Below are positions 48,912-57,993 of a DNA stretch of 64,000 nucleotides, piece after piece. The stretch comes from Marinomonas polaris DSM 16579 (GTDB taxonomy: Bacteria > Pseudomonadota > Gammaproteobacteria > Pseudomonadales > Marinomonadaceae), in NCBI RefSeq assembly GCF_900129155.1, contig NZ_FQVF01000008.1, positions 183,613 to 247,612 on the forward strand, given 5' to 3'. The position numbers and the translations under genes were made by a program. The notes under the pieces are model-generated. The model was not told where the DNA came from. It saw only the letters and a list, made by a program, of their open reading frames with translations, and did no database searches. Within the stretch, counting starts at the first letter, position 1. Every line of letters starts with the position of its first letter.

Positions 48912-49985
48912 TTAAGGCTTGTGTTGCTTTAATGCCCAGACAATGTGCTCTTTCACTAACTCAGAAGAGTGCGAGAGTGCATTTTCTAGTGTTTGAATAG
49001 TTGCTTCATTACTTGGTGCATTGCCGAGTGCGACAGCGATATTACGGCGCCAGTTTTCAAAACCAGTTCGACGAATAGGAGAGCCTTCGGTATTTTTTAA
49101 AAAGGTTGCTTCGTCCCATTCAAACAGCTCAATCAGATCGGCAGAATCCAAATTGTGTCTAGGTTGGAAATCGTCTTCTTGCGTGTATTTGGCAAATTTG
49201 GTCCAAGGGCAAACCAGCTGGCAATCGTCACAACCAAAAATCCGGTTGCCCATTTTACTGCGCAGTTCCTCTGGGATTGGACCTTTGTGCTCAATCGTTA
49301 GATAAGAAATACACTTTCCTGCATCAAGCACCCAAGGCTCCACAAAAGCATCGGTTGGACACTGAGTTAGGCAGGCGGTACAGCTTCCGCAATGTCTTGT
49401 TTCAGTAGGTTTGTCGACAGGAAGTGGCAAGTTAGTAAATATTTCACCGAGCAAAAACCAGCTGCCTGCCTTTGGTGTTAGCAAAAGAGTATTTTTGCCA
49501 ATCCAGCCCATACCAGCTTGTTCGGCAATTTGTCTTTCCAGAATTGGCGCGCTATCGACAAAAGCTCTATAGCCATGATCGCCGACTTTTTGCTCTATTT
49601 TTTGGGCTAATTGAGTAAGGCGTTTACGAATTAATTTATGATAATCTCGCCCCAAGGCATAACGTGCAATATAGGCTTTGTCTTTGGTTTTTAGTCTTTC
49701 GACTGTTTCGACCGATTGGGGAAGATAATGCATGCGAAGGGAAATAACACGGCGCGTCCCCGGATGCAGCTGCTCGGGATAAAAACGCATGTCGCCATGA
49801 TTGGCAAGATAATCCATACCGGCATGGTATTGGTTATTAAGCCATTCGTTAAATTCGTCTTTGTATTGCGCAAGATCAGGCTCAACGATACGAGCTTCGG
49901 CAAACCCCAATTCAACTGCCCATGATTTGATGTCATCAACAAGTTGGTTTAATTCTTCTGGGCTGGATAAAAACGAAGGAAGCAA
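48912..49985 (-). CDS. queG: Epoxyqueuosine reductase QueG
   Basis: Cobalamin- and iron-sulfur-dependent reductase for the last step of queuosine tRNA modification. Two 4Fe-4S motifs are visible: CGSCTACLTQCPTDAF and CDDCQLVCPW. The C-terminal part holds a HEAT-like repeat (RRNIAVALGN). Start is TTG at 49985 with only a weak ribosome site; the following ATG-rich region gives no alternative that preserves the family N-terminus. Length 357 aa, slightly shorter than E. coli (379). Confidence 0.93.
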   Translation of the reverse strand: MLPSFLSSPEELNQLVDDIKSWAVELGFAEARIVEPDLAQYKDEFNEWLNNQYHAGMDYLANHGDMRFYPEQLHPGTRRVISLRMHYLPQSVETVERLKTKDKAYIARYALGRDYHKLIRKRLTQLAQKIEQKVGDHGYRAFVDSAPILERQIAEQAGMGWIGKNTLLLTPKAGSWFLLGEIFTNLPLPVDKPTETRHCGSCTACLTQCPTDAFVEPWVLDAGKCISYLTIEHKGPIPEELRSKMGNRIFGCDDCQLVCPWTKFAKYTQEDDFQPRHNLDSADLIELFEWDEATFLKNTEGSPIRRTGFENWRRNIAVALGNAPSNEATIQTLENALSHSSELVKEHIVWALKQHKP

Positions 49986-50045
49986 GTGAGTACCGAAACA
50001 TTAGACGCTAGGCTAGAAAAGCTGCCTAGCGTGAAGAACAAGAAA

Positions 50046-50306
50046 TTAGTAAAGCTGAGAGTCACCTTTAACCACATCCATCAATAGCTTGATGAACTTA
50101 CGATCGGCTTCCGTGTGTTCTTCTTGGATTTTAATCGTTGTTTGGTTTGACACTTCTTCTGCAATACGTTGGTAAGCATTTGGCTGGTTGATATTTTCTT
50201 TAGCAATACGGACTAATTCTCCAGCGAGTTCTGGATCCATAAGCATCTTACGAAAACAGCGCAAAAATTCATCAATAACTCGTTGTTGGTTAAGCTCATT
50301 AGCCAT
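50046..50306 (-). CDS. Small hypothetical protein
   Basis: An 86-aa charged, mostly helical protein (MANELNQQRVIDEFLRCFRK...). ATG at 50306 has GGAG eight bases or so upstream; an ATG six codons earlier is poorly placed. There is no membrane segment or signal peptide, and I do not recognise the family. It lies 60 nt upstream of queG on the same strand and is divergent from ilvI. The good ribosome site and normal codon use suggest a real gene. Confidence 0.6.
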   Translation of the reverse strand: MANELNQQRVIDEFLRCFRKMLMDPELAGELVRIAKENINQPNAYQRIAEEVSNQTTIKIQEEHTEADRKFIKLLMDVVKGDSQLY

Positions 50307-50744
50307 GGTGAAACTCCTAATCAATTTATGCCGCTATGACACCATGAAGCGTAGGTTAGAGCAAGTTTTTATACGCTTTGTGTTGACAAATCTTAGGCGC
50401 AAAGACAAAATGAAACGCTATATAATTCGACGACACCCTGTCGATGACTCCTTTTTATGGGCCACTAGCTCATCTCAGTCAGATTCGTTCTGATAAGCAC
50501 AAGTGTAGAATGACGCAATATTGTTGTCCTATACTTCTCCTCGCGAAAAGACGCGGGCAGTGTAAAAACTGCGATTTATTGCGTTTGAGTGTTTCTTACT
50601 TTTATATAAATGTTCCTTATTTTTAAAAGTTGCCTCAGTTAGTTTAGCAAACTTCGTTCTATCAACTTTAATCTGCTTGTCTTATGCGGTTACAATAGCT
50701 GCACTAAAATTAAAAGACAGATAAATACTATAGAGGGTAACAAG
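50307..50744. other. Intergenic region upstream of ilvIH, with candidate promoters and a possible leader
   Basis: This 438-nt gap holds a consensus TTGACA (50383-50388) with a 17-bp spacer to a weak CAAAAT, a TATAAT at 50421-50426, and a TACAAT at 50691-50696 near the gene. A short open frame at 50510-50626 would encode 38 residues with ILLL and LLRLSV runs, suggestive of a branched-chain amino acid leader, but it has no ribosome site, and a canonical terminator with T-run before ilvI is not seen. Short hairpins (CGACA/TGTCG near 50430, GCAGT/ACTGC near 50558) occur in it. Confidence 0.4.
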
Positions 50745-52457
50745 GTGGAGTTATTATCCGGTGGTGAAATGATCGCCCGCTTCCTCAAAGATGAGGGAGT
50801 TGAATATATCTATGGTTATCCAGGTGGAGCCGCACTTCATATTTACGATGCTTTGCATCGTCAGTCTGACGTAAAGCATATTCTGGTTAGGCATGAACAA
50901 GCTGCAACGCATATGGCTGATGGCTATGCACGCGCCACGGGCAAAGCTGGTACGGTTCTCGTAACGTCGGGTCCAGGTGCAACCAATACTGTTACAGGTA
51001 TTGCGACGGCTTATATGGACTCTATTCCCATGGTCATTATTTGTGGTCAGGTTATGAGCTACCTGATCGGCGAAGATGCGTTCCAAGAAACCGATATGAT
51101 TGGTGTGTCACGTCCAATTGTGAAGCATAGCTTTACGGTTAAGCATCCTTCTGAAATTCCTATGATCATGAAAAAAGCATATCACATTGCCAGCACAGGT
51201 CGTCCAGGCCCTGTTGTGATTGATGTGCCAAAAGATATGACCATGCCAGGTGATAAGTACGAATACAAATACCCCGAATCTGTTTCTATTCGTTCTTATA
51301 CTCCGCCAACCAAAGGCCACAGTGGTCAGATTAAAAAAGCAGTTGATTTGTTGTTAGCTGCTAAACGCCCAGTTATCTATGCAGGTGGCGGCGTTATTAT
51401 GGGCGGTGCATCTGATTTGCTAGTCAAATTGGCTAAGTCTTTGAACGTGCCTGTTACCAATACTTTGATGGGCTTGGGCGGATACCCAGGAACAGACAAG
51501 CAATTTGTTGGTATGTTGGGTATGCACGGTGCATACGAAGCGAATATGACAATGCATCACAGTGATGTGATTTTAGCAGTTGGCGCTCGCTTCGATGATC
51601 GTGTGACGAATGATCCTGATAAGTTTTGCCCTGGCGCAAAAATTATCCATATTGATATTGATCCTGCTGCTATTTCTAAAACTATTCGTTCAGATGTGCC
51701 AATTGTTGGCCCTGTTAGTCAGGTTTTGGAAGAAATGCTGTCTTTGGTTGAAGGTCAAAGTTCAAACACTGAAGCGCTTGTTGGTTGGTGGAAGCAAATC
51801 AATGAATGGCGTTTGGTACATGGTGGTCGTTATGACACTAGCAGCGAAAAAATTAAGCCTCAAGCCGCGATTGAAGCTTGCTGGCGTGCCACTAAAGGCG
51901 ATGCTTATGTGGCGTCTGACGTAGGTCAGCACCAAATGTTTGCTGCTCAGTATTATAAATTTGATAAGCCAAATCGTTGGGTTAACTCCGGCGGTTTAGG
52001 CACGATGGGATTTGGTCTTCCTGCTGCAATGGGCGTGAAGATGAATTTTCCTAAAGAAACCGTAGTTTGTGTGACGGGTGAAGGCAGTATTCAGATGAAT
52101 ATTCAAGAGCTTTCTACCTGCTTGCAATACGGTTTGCCTGTTAAGATTTTGTGTTTGAACAACGGCTATTTGGGCATGGTTCGCCAGTGGCAAGACATGA
52201 ACTATGAGGGTCGTTACTCAAATTCCTACATGGATTCATTGCCTGATTTCAAAATACTGATGGACGCTTACCGTCACAAGTATGTTGAAATTCGAACTAA
52301 AGATGAACTCGATGCCAAGATGGAAGAAGCGTTTGCAATGACAGATCAATTGGTCTTCATTAACTGTTACGTGGATCCAGAAGAGCATGTATATCCGATG
52401 CAAGTGCCTCGCGGCTCTATGCGCGATATGTTCTTGAGCAAGACGGAGCGTACCTAA
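50745..52457 (+). CDS. ilvI: Acetolactate synthase large subunit
   Basis: Thiamine-diphosphate enzyme for the first common step of valine, leucine and isoleucine synthesis. GTG start at 50745 with GAGGGT seven bases upstream. The catalytic Glu is E51 in [18 protein letters not shown]; the ThDP/Mg region reads [15 protein letters not shown]...[13 protein letters not shown], with GEG where E. coli IlvI has GDG. Length 570 aa (E. coli IlvI 574). ilvH follows after one base. Confidence 0.96.
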   Translation: MELLSGGEMIARFLKDEGVEYIYGYPGGAALHIYDALHRQSDVKHILVRHEQAATHMADGYARATGKAGTVLVTSGPGATNTVTGIATAYMDSIPMVIICGQVMSYLIGEDAFQETDMIGVSRPIVKHSFTVKHPSEIPMIMKKAYHIASTGRPGPVVIDVPKDMTMPGDKYEYKYPESVSIRSYTPPTKGHSGQIKKAVDLLLAAKRPVIYAGGGVIMGGASDLLVKLAKSLNVPVTNTLMGLGGYPGTDKQFVGMLGMHGAYEANMTMHHSDVILAVGARFDDRVTNDPDKFCPGAKIIHIDIDPAAISKTIRSDVPIVGPVSQVLEEMLSLVEGQSSNTEALVGWWKQINEWRLVHGGRYDTSSEKIKPQAAIEACWRATKGDAYVASDVGQHQMFAAQYYKFDKPNRWVNSGGLGTMGFGLPAAMGVKMNFPKETVVCVTGEGSIQMNIQELSTCLQYGLPVKILCLNNGYLGMVRQWQDMNYEGRYSNSYMDSLPDFKILMDAYRHKYVEIRTKDELDAKMEEAFAMTDQLVFINCYVDPEEHVYPMQVPRGSMRDMFLSKTERT

Positions 52458-52458
52458 C

Positions 52459-52950
52459 ATGCGACATATTATTTCTGTATTGATGGAAAACGAGCCGGGT
52501 GCTTTGTCGCGAGTAGTTGGTTTGTTCTCTCAGCGTAACTTTAACATCGAATCATTGAACGTAGCGGCAACAGATGATCCAACCTTGTCTCGTCTTACAT
52601 TGACGACATTTGGTTCAGATCAGGTTGTAGAGCAGATCACCAAACAACTTAATAAGTTGATTGATGTGGTGAAGCTGGTGGACTTGACTGAAGGTCAGCA
52701 CATTGAACGTGAATTGATGCTGGTTAAGGTTCGTGCAACTGGTGCTCAGCGTGCTGAAGTGAAACGTACTGTTGATATCTTCCGCGGCAACATTGTTGAT
52801 ATGACGCCGTCTATTTATACGATTCAAATCGTTGGCGAGTCAGATAAACTAGATGGATTCCTACAAGCGTTGGGCGGTGCTCACTTGCTTGAAGTAGTTC
52901 GAACTGGTGTATCTGGTATCGCTCGTGGTGAAAAGACACTGTCTTTGTAA
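52459..52950 (+). CDS. ilvH: Acetolactate synthase small (regulatory) subunit
   Basis: Regulatory subunit that stimulates IlvI and confers valine feedback inhibition. The 163-aa length equals E. coli IlvH. ACT domain at residues 2-75 (HIISVLMENEPGALSRVVGLFSQR, with NIESLNVA), then the C-terminal ALS_ss_C domain ending SGIARGEKTL. It begins immediately after the ilvI stop, and a strong terminator closes the operon. Confidence 0.96.
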   Translation: MRHIISVLMENEPGALSRVVGLFSQRNFNIESLNVAATDDPTLSRLTLTTFGSDQVVEQITKQLNKLIDVVKLVDLTEGQHIERELMLVKVRATGAQRAEVKRTVDIFRGNIVDMTPSIYTIQIVGESDKLDGFLQALGGAHLLEVVRTGVSGIARGEKTLSL

Positions 52951-52988
52951 TCGTCTGCTATTTTTGTAGTGGTCTTGTAGATAGACTG

Positions 52989-53017
52989 AAAAAGCCGCGC
53001 TTGCCCGCGGCTTTTTT
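52989..53017 (+). terminator. Intrinsic terminator after ilvIH
   Basis: Stem AAAAAGCCGCG / CGCGGCTTTTT, six-base loop, T-run of six. Confidence 0.9.
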
Positions 53018-53050
53018 ATGCGTAAATGATGGGTATTAAGCGAGGATTAA

Positions 53051-53497
53051 ATGGATAAAACGAATTGGAAATTGCTTAAATTGTTGGAACAGAATGGTCG
53101 TTTGACCTATGCAGAACTGGGCAAGTTGGTTCATCTCACAGCACCTGCGGTCGCGGAGCGAGTACGCAAATTAGAAGAGTCTGGCGTGATTACTGGCTAC
53201 AGTGTCCAAGTCAACTTAGAAAAAGCAGGGATACCTATTACTGCCTTGGTTGAGTGTCAGGTTTATCGTACTAAAGAGCGTGAGTTTAAAGCACTCGTTA
53301 TGGGCTTAGATGAAGTGATTGAATGCTACAACGTAACGGGGCCTTATGCTTTTGTGCTCAAAGTAGGAGTGAAATCTATGTCTAAGCTTGATGCGCTATT
53401 AGAACGACTAATTGATTTGAGCGATACCAACACCATGATGATAATGACAACGCCAGTCAAACGCATCATGCCATTAAATATCGCTCAAGATGATTAG
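53051..53497 (+). CDS. Lrp/AsnC-family transcriptional regulator
   Basis: A 148-aa Lrp-type protein: N-terminal helix-turn-helix (residues 4-55: LKLLEQNGRLTYAELGKLVHLTAPAVAERVRKLEESGVITGY) and C-terminal RAM/ACT-like ligand domain (about 65-140). It is closer to short AsnC-type regulators than to global Lrp (164 aa). Located between ilvIH and a convergent EamA exporter whose stop it overlaps by four bases. Regulation of either neighbour is possible but not shown. Confidence 0.9.
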   Translation: MDKTNWKLLKLLEQNGRLTYAELGKLVHLTAPAVAERVRKLEESGVITGYSVQVNLEKAGIPITALVECQVYRTKEREFKALVMGLDEVIECYNVTGPYAFVLKVGVKSMSKLDALLERLIDLSDTNTMMIMTTPVKRIMPLNIAQDD

Positions 53498-54369
53498 TTT
53501 AATGCTACTTTTGCTGTGACGGGTTTGCGTGGCCATTGGCTAATAATCATCCCTGTCATAATGAAGCCACAACCAACCAAAGCACGAGTTGAAAGGATTT
53601 CCTCCATAAATATCCAACCGCCTAATACGGCAAATACCGCTTCAGATGAGAGAATAAGAGCACTGATACTAGGTGAAATATTTTTTTGTCCTAACGTTTG
53701 TAATGTAAACGCAATACCAGATGAGGCGACGCCAGCATAGACCAACGGCCACCAAGCCATTTTAATGCCTTCAAGCGTTGGTGTTTCTAATGTGAAAGCG
53801 GTGATAGACGCTAATATCATTGCTACGAAGAACTGAACGATAGAAAGTGGCAAAGCGGATACATATCGAGATAAATAACCTATCAGCAACACATGTCCTG
53901 TCCAAAAAAGAGTGCCTAGTAATTCTATCGCATCACCTTTGTTTATGGACAGGTTTGGCCCAACGGTCAGGCTGTAAAGACCAATTAGCGCTAGACCAAC
54001 TCCAATCCAGGTATGTCTTTCGGTTTTATGGCCGAGTATAAGTCCCAATATCGGCACGAACACAATGTACATGCTAGTGATGAAACCTGCGTTACCTGCT
54101 GTAGTGTATTGCAAACCAATTTGTTGGCATGTAAAGCCCAAGAACAAGCAGCTTCCTGCGGCGAGTCCCCCTAACCAAAGTTTTCGATTATTTTGAGATT
54201 GCTTTGGTTTAAAAATAAACAATAAAGGTAACAGCGACAATGTCGCTAATAGAAAACGCATAGCGTTAAAACTGTGTGGCCCAAGGCTTTCCATGCCAAC
54301 ACTTTGGGCGACAAAGGCAAAGCCCCAAATGGCGGCGGTGGCCCATAAAAAAATATGTGCAATAGACAT
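53494..54369 (-). CDS. EamA/DMT-family transporter
   Basis: A 291-aa protein with ten predicted membrane helices in two EamA repeats (AAIWGFAFVAQSVGMESLGPHSFNAMRFLLA in the first; a second repeat after about residue 145, with GIAFTLQTLGQKNISPSISALILSSEAVFAVLGGW). Members export amino acids or other metabolites; substrate unknown here. It is convergent with the Lrp-type gene and divergent from the LysE-type exporter. Confidence 0.88.
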   Translation of the reverse strand: MSIAHIFLWATAAIWGFAFVAQSVGMESLGPHSFNAMRFLLATLSLLPLLFIFKPKQSQNNRKLWLGGLAAGSCLFLGFTCQQIGLQYTTAGNAGFITSMYIVFVPILGLILGHKTERHTWIGVGLALIGLYSLTVGPNLSINKGDAIELLGTLFWTGHVLLIGYLSRYVSALPLSIVQFFVAMILASITAFTLETPTLEGIKMAWWPLVYAGVASSGIAFTLQTLGQKNISPSISALILSSEAVFAVLGGWIFMEEILSTRALVGCGFIMTGMIISQWPRKPVTAKVALN

Positions 54370-54681
54370 AGCTAATCCCTAATTATTGGTAACGGAGTGG
54401 TTATTTTACTGAGTGAGGATGAGTTTCCACAGATGAAATAAAAGGTTGTTTGAGCGCTTGGCTTTGGATAAAAAAGTAAATTTAAGGTTTTTCTTTTGCA
54501 ATACCTAGGGCAACTAATTGATTTTCAAGCATCTTAATGTATTCACTTTTGTGTCACCTAAAAGGTTAAAAAATAGGCTGACAGACGAATTATTTGGCTG
54601 TACAGTTGCGCCAAATTTCAGGGTTAACTTTCGCTGTTAATTTAGACCGTTTTTAGCTCAATCTTAAGAGAATTCATTGCT
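54370..54681. other. Divergent intergenic region between EamA and LysE-type exporters
   Basis: A 312-nt AT-rich gap between divergent transporter genes. It must contain both promoters, but I see no convincing -35/-10 pair, palindrome or structured RNA. No credible small gene is visible. Confidence 0.4.
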
Positions 54682-55317
54682 ATGACATTTAGTGTTTGGT
54701 TAGCAACTGCGCCGTTGTTGATGTTGCTGTCTTTAGGGCCTGGCCCAAATAATTTTACCTCTATGCACAACGGCATTCAGGTTGGCGCGACTAAAGCGGT
54801 TATTGCTGTAGTTGGTCGAAATCTAGCTTTTAGTATTTTGATGTTAATCTCTGCGCTAGGCTTGGGAGCAATCATTGTTTCTTCTAGCTTTTGGTTTAGT
54901 GTTATCAAATGGTTCGGTGTCGCTTATTTGTTTTATGTTGGCATCAAAACCTGGCGCAGTGCGGCTATGGTGCTTGAGGAGCATGAAAGCGAAGTGGGAA
55001 CCAAGGCGAAACGTGGACACCTTGCGAGAATGCGCCAAGAGTTTTTAGTAGCGATCGGCAATCCTAAAGCTGTATTACTTTTTACTGCTATTTTTCCGCA
55101 GTTATTGGATCTTAGTCAGCCTGTTCCTATGCAGTTTTTCTGGATGGGATTAACCTTTTGCTGTACGGAGTTTATTGCGGCTTATGTTTATGCAATGAGT
55201 GGCAAGCAGATTCGCCGTTTGATTCGAAGCCCTAAGGGTATGAAAAACCTCAATCGCGGCATGGGAAGTGTGTTTGTTTTAGCGAGTGCTTTTTTAGCAA
55301 CGGCAACACGTTCTTAA
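54682..55317 (+). CDS. LysE/RhtB-family amino acid exporter
   Basis: A 211-aa inner-membrane protein with about six helices. The N-terminal MLLSLGPGPNNFTSMHNGIQVGATKAV and GNPKAVLLFTAIFPQ are RhtB-family hallmarks (the PGP-N and NPKA motifs). Substrate cannot be told from sequence. A strong bidirectional terminator follows, shared with luxS. Confidence 0.9.
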   Translation: MTFSVWLATAPLLMLLSLGPGPNNFTSMHNGIQVGATKAVIAVVGRNLAFSILMLISALGLGAIIVSSSFWFSVIKWFGVAYLFYVGIKTWRSAAMVLEEHESEVGTKAKRGHLARMRQEFLVAIGNPKAVLLFTAIFPQLLDLSQPVPMQFFWMGLTFCCTEFIAAYVYAMSGKQIRRLIRSPKGMKNLNRGMGSVFVLASAFLATATRS

Positions 55318-55343
55318 AAGGTTCGTAGTTTTAAGCTCAAATA

Positions 55344-55370
55344 AAAAAGGTGACTCTAGGTCACCTTTTT
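55344..55370. terminator. Bidirectional terminator between the LysE-type exporter and luxS
   Basis: Eleven-bp perfect stem AAAAAGGTGAC (55344-55354) / GTCACCTTTTT (55360-55370), five-base loop, lying between convergent genes; symmetric A and T tracts allow function in both directions. Confidence 0.9.
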
Positions 55371-55395
55371 GCGTTCTAGCTTAAATAACTTTTTC

Positions 55396-55908
55396 TTAGC
55401 TGTGTTCTTTCAAGAACTCTTCGCTTAGGTATAATTCTTCGTTGCTGTTCACTTTTACATCACGGTCTAGAATCATTTTAGCAATTTCTTGTGCTTCTTC
55501 TAGAGAATGCATTTCGTAAGTGCCGCACTGGTATTCGTTAAGCTCTGGAATATCGGATTTGGCTTTTACTTTCAATACGTCTTCCATTGCAGCTTTCCAA
55601 GAAGCGGCAACAGTGTCTTCTGAAGGTGTGCCGATCAAACTCATGTAAAAACCAGTACGGCAACCCATTGGTGAAATGTCGATGATTTCGACGCTGTTAC
55701 TGTTTAGGTGGTCACGCATGAAACCAGCAAACAAATGTTCTAGCGTATGGATACCTTTTTCAGAAAGGATCTCTTCATTTGGCACGCAGAAGCGTAGATC
55801 AAACACTGTGATGTCATCACCTTTAGGTGTGGACATGGATTTAGCTACACGTACTGCTGGTGCATCCATACGAGTGTGGTCGACACGAAAACTGTCTAAT
55901 AATGGCAT
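55396..55908 (-). CDS. luxS: S-ribosylhomocysteine lyase LuxS
   Basis: Cleaves S-ribosylhomocysteine to homocysteine and DPD, the precursor of the AI-2 signal. Metal ligands H54, H58 (HTLEH, with catalytic E57) and C128 (QCGT), plus catalytic C83 in GCRTGFY, are all present. Length 170 aa (E. coli 171). AGGAGAG lies upstream of the ATG. No pfs/mtnN or AI-2 receptor gene is seen here. The neighbouring YjeH-like gene, 64 nt upstream on the same strand, may export methionine-related amino acids. Confidence 0.96.
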   Translation of the reverse strand: MPLLDSFRVDHTRMDAPAVRVAKSMSTPKGDDITVFDLRFCVPNEEILSEKGIHTLEHLFAGFMRDHLNSNSVEIIDISPMGCRTGFYMSLIGTPSEDTVAASWKAAMEDVLKVKAKSDIPELNEYQCGTYEMHSLEEAQEIAKMILDRDVKVNSNEELYLSEEFLKEHS

Positions 55909-55972
55909 AAAATCTCTCCTACTGAACTCAACGAAATCATCGCTGCTTTATAAATGGTGATATCAATTGCCG

Positions 55973-57250
55973 TTATTGTACATGAAGTTTTGAACCTTTG
56001 ATCGGACTTTTTGGCGATCGCAAATATTCATAACTGAGAGCCAAGCAGAAAGCGATAATAGCAAACAGCATGCTTTGACCAATGAAAAACACCATCAAGC
56101 TACAGCTTATTAAGGCAACGATAGCCAATAGTTGGGCAGCACGATTGACCAGTTTGAAAGCAGCAACACAGGTTAATGTGTAAATAAGCAAAAAACTGCC
56201 GTTGGTCATTTCAATAAACCATGACATTTTCCAGCCTGAGACCTCTGAAAATACAATCGAAAATAGAGTGATTAAACCAACCAGTAATACTGCTTTTTCA
56301 GGCGAGCCGTTTTTATTAAGTCCAATAAAGGTTTTAGGTAATGCACCTTGCTGTGCCATAGATTGCACCATACGGGAGAAGCCTAAGATATAAATTGCCA
56401 CGTTGGCGAAGGCAATGATATAAGCCCCAACAGCAAAGAATCGGCTGCTGGTTTCGCCCATTAGTTTACTAACCAAAAGTGCTAAGGATTGGCTGTTGGT
56501 AACTTCGTCGCCGTAAGTGTGATGCCAAGCAATGAGCAATACTAAACTTAGGTAAGCAAGAATAACTATGGTGATGCCACCCAGTAATGCGATTGGGAAA
56601 TCCCTAGTGGGATTTTTGAACTCAGCCCCCATATGGGCCATGACTTCAATGCCTAAGAAACACCAGAATATAACGCCTGTGGCGTACAGTGTTTGTTGCC
56701 ACTCAACTGTGGTTAATGGTGCTTCAATGACTTGGCGACTGTCTAAAATATCACCAATGTAGCAAAGCCACAAAATAGCGCCAATCATCACGATGACAAT
56801 ACCGGTTTGAAACCTAGCTGAGGTTTGCATACCTACAATGGCAAAGAAAAGCATGCCAGCAAGGGTTAATAGACTAAAGGCAAGAATCCATTCATCAGAT
56901 GTTTTAAAAATAATGGTCAAATACGCCGCTGCGACTTTTATAGCAACAGCAGGGCCAACCAATAAAATACTTAAAAACAACCAGCCAACCGCTTTTTCAT
57001 AACGCGACCCGAACGCTCGTCCAATATAGTGTGATGCTCCGCCAGCGGAAGGGTACTTGGAGCCAAGTAACGCAAAAATAAATGCAATTGGGATAATCAT
57101 TGTGGCGGTAATTAACCAAGCATAAAAAGCAAAGGACCCTGCCTGAGCAACAGACATGGCTGGTAATATCATCAGGCCAGTACCAATAAAGGTAGTCACC
57201 GTCATTGCTATGCCTTGTAGAGGGCCAAGAGTTTTTTGATATTGGGTCAT
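55973..57250 (-). CDS. APC-family amino acid transporter (YjeH-like methionine/branched-chain exporter)
   Basis: A 425-aa protein with about twelve membrane helices. The first helix has TTFIGTGLMILPAMSVAQAG, the APC substrate-binding G-T-G-like motif, and SKYPSAGGASHYIGRAFG follows the second helix. It most resembles E. coli YjeH, which exports methionine and branched-chain amino acids. Divergent from an Lrp-family gene that probably controls it, with paired repeats in the shared region. AAGG precedes the ATG. Confidence 0.82.
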   Translation of the reverse strand: MTQYQKTLGPLQGIAMTVTTFIGTGLMILPAMSVAQAGSFAFYAWLITATMIIPIAFIFALLGSKYPSAGGASHYIGRAFGSRYEKAVGWLFLSILLVGPAVAIKVAAAYLTIIFKTSDEWILAFSLLTLAGMLFFAIVGMQTSARFQTGIVIVMIGAILWLCYIGDILDSRQVIEAPLTTVEWQQTLYATGVIFWCFLGIEVMAHMGAEFKNPTRDFPIALLGGITIVILAYLSLVLLIAWHHTYGDEVTNSQSLALLVSKLMGETSSRFFAVGAYIIAFANVAIYILGFSRMVQSMAQQGALPKTFIGLNKNGSPEKAVLLVGLITLFSIVFSEVSGWKMSWFIEMTNGSFLLIYTLTCVAAFKLVNRAAQLLAIVALISCSLMVFFIGQSMLFAIIAFCLALSYEYLRSPKSPIKGSKLHVQ

Positions 57251-57332
57251 TTGTTTGCCTTTACTTGTTAAATTCTGTAGCTGTTATTTGTTGTCGCTAA
57301 GGATAAAATACTTATATTAGCAATACGCTATA

Positions 57333-57381
57333 CAAGTTGACCCCATTAAGGCGCATTTTGCCGGAATGACCGTCAAGTTGA
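57333..57381. promoter_or_regulatory. Direct repeats CAAGTTGA between APC transporter and Lrp-type gene
   Basis: CAAGTTGA occurs at 57333-57340 and again at 57374-57381, 41 bp apart (about four helical turns), in the divergent region. Same-face repeats are what a multimeric Lrp-type regulator would contact. The assignment is inference. Confidence 0.3.
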
Positions 57382-57407
57382 ATGACTAATAATAAAAGGG
57401 GGTTTGG

Positions 57408-57836
57408 GTGGCCGATCATTATGATCAAAAAATATTAGCTTTACTGGTAGACGATGCTCGGCTTTCTGTTTCAGACATTAGTCGGCAAGTTAATTTATCT
57501 CGCTCTGCGGTGACCGAGCGCATTCGACGCATGGAAGATAATCGAACCATTACGGGCTATCACGCGCATACTTCGGTTTCAAAAGAAGACGGCGTTACTG
57601 CTTATTTAGCCTTAACTTTTAGGCCTTTGTCTTGCGATCTTGTGCAACCTCTCATTGAGGCCATCCCAGAAGTAAAGCTTGCCCATTCTATTAGTGGCGA
57701 TTTGGACTTGTTGCTATTAGTGCAAGCAAATTCTATGGCGCGTTTAAATGTAATTCGTAGTGATATGGATAGCTGGCCTAATCTTCATAAAATAGTGACA
57801 CACATGTGCTTATCAAATCGCTTGGACCGTTGGTGA
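57408..57836 (+). CDS. Lrp/AsnC-family transcriptional regulator
   Basis: A 142-aa regulator with N-terminal helix-turn-helix (ILALLVDDARLSVSDISRQVNLSRSAVTERIRRMEDNRTITGYHA) and a C-terminal ligand-sensing domain. GTG start at 57408; the preceding AGGGGG is the ribosome site. It is divergent from the YjeH-like transporter, a typical regulator-exporter pair, so amino-acid-induced export is the likely theme. Confidence 0.9.
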   Translation: MADHYDQKILALLVDDARLSVSDISRQVNLSRSAVTERIRRMEDNRTITGYHAHTSVSKEDGVTAYLALTFRPLSCDLVQPLIEAIPEVKLAHSISGDLDLLLLVQANSMARLNVIRSDMDSWPNLHKIVTHMCLSNRLDRW

Positions 57837-57993
57837 GAGCATTTTAGTGACCCTGTCAGAGTAATTGCGAATATATCTGATAACTGATTGAATGATGTAC
57901 AAAATCTGCCCGCGTTAAAAGTGAGGTCCTGCTCTGAAAAGGTTAAATTTAAGAGAAAGGTGGTCTAGTAAGGCAAAGTCTTACGATGACTTA

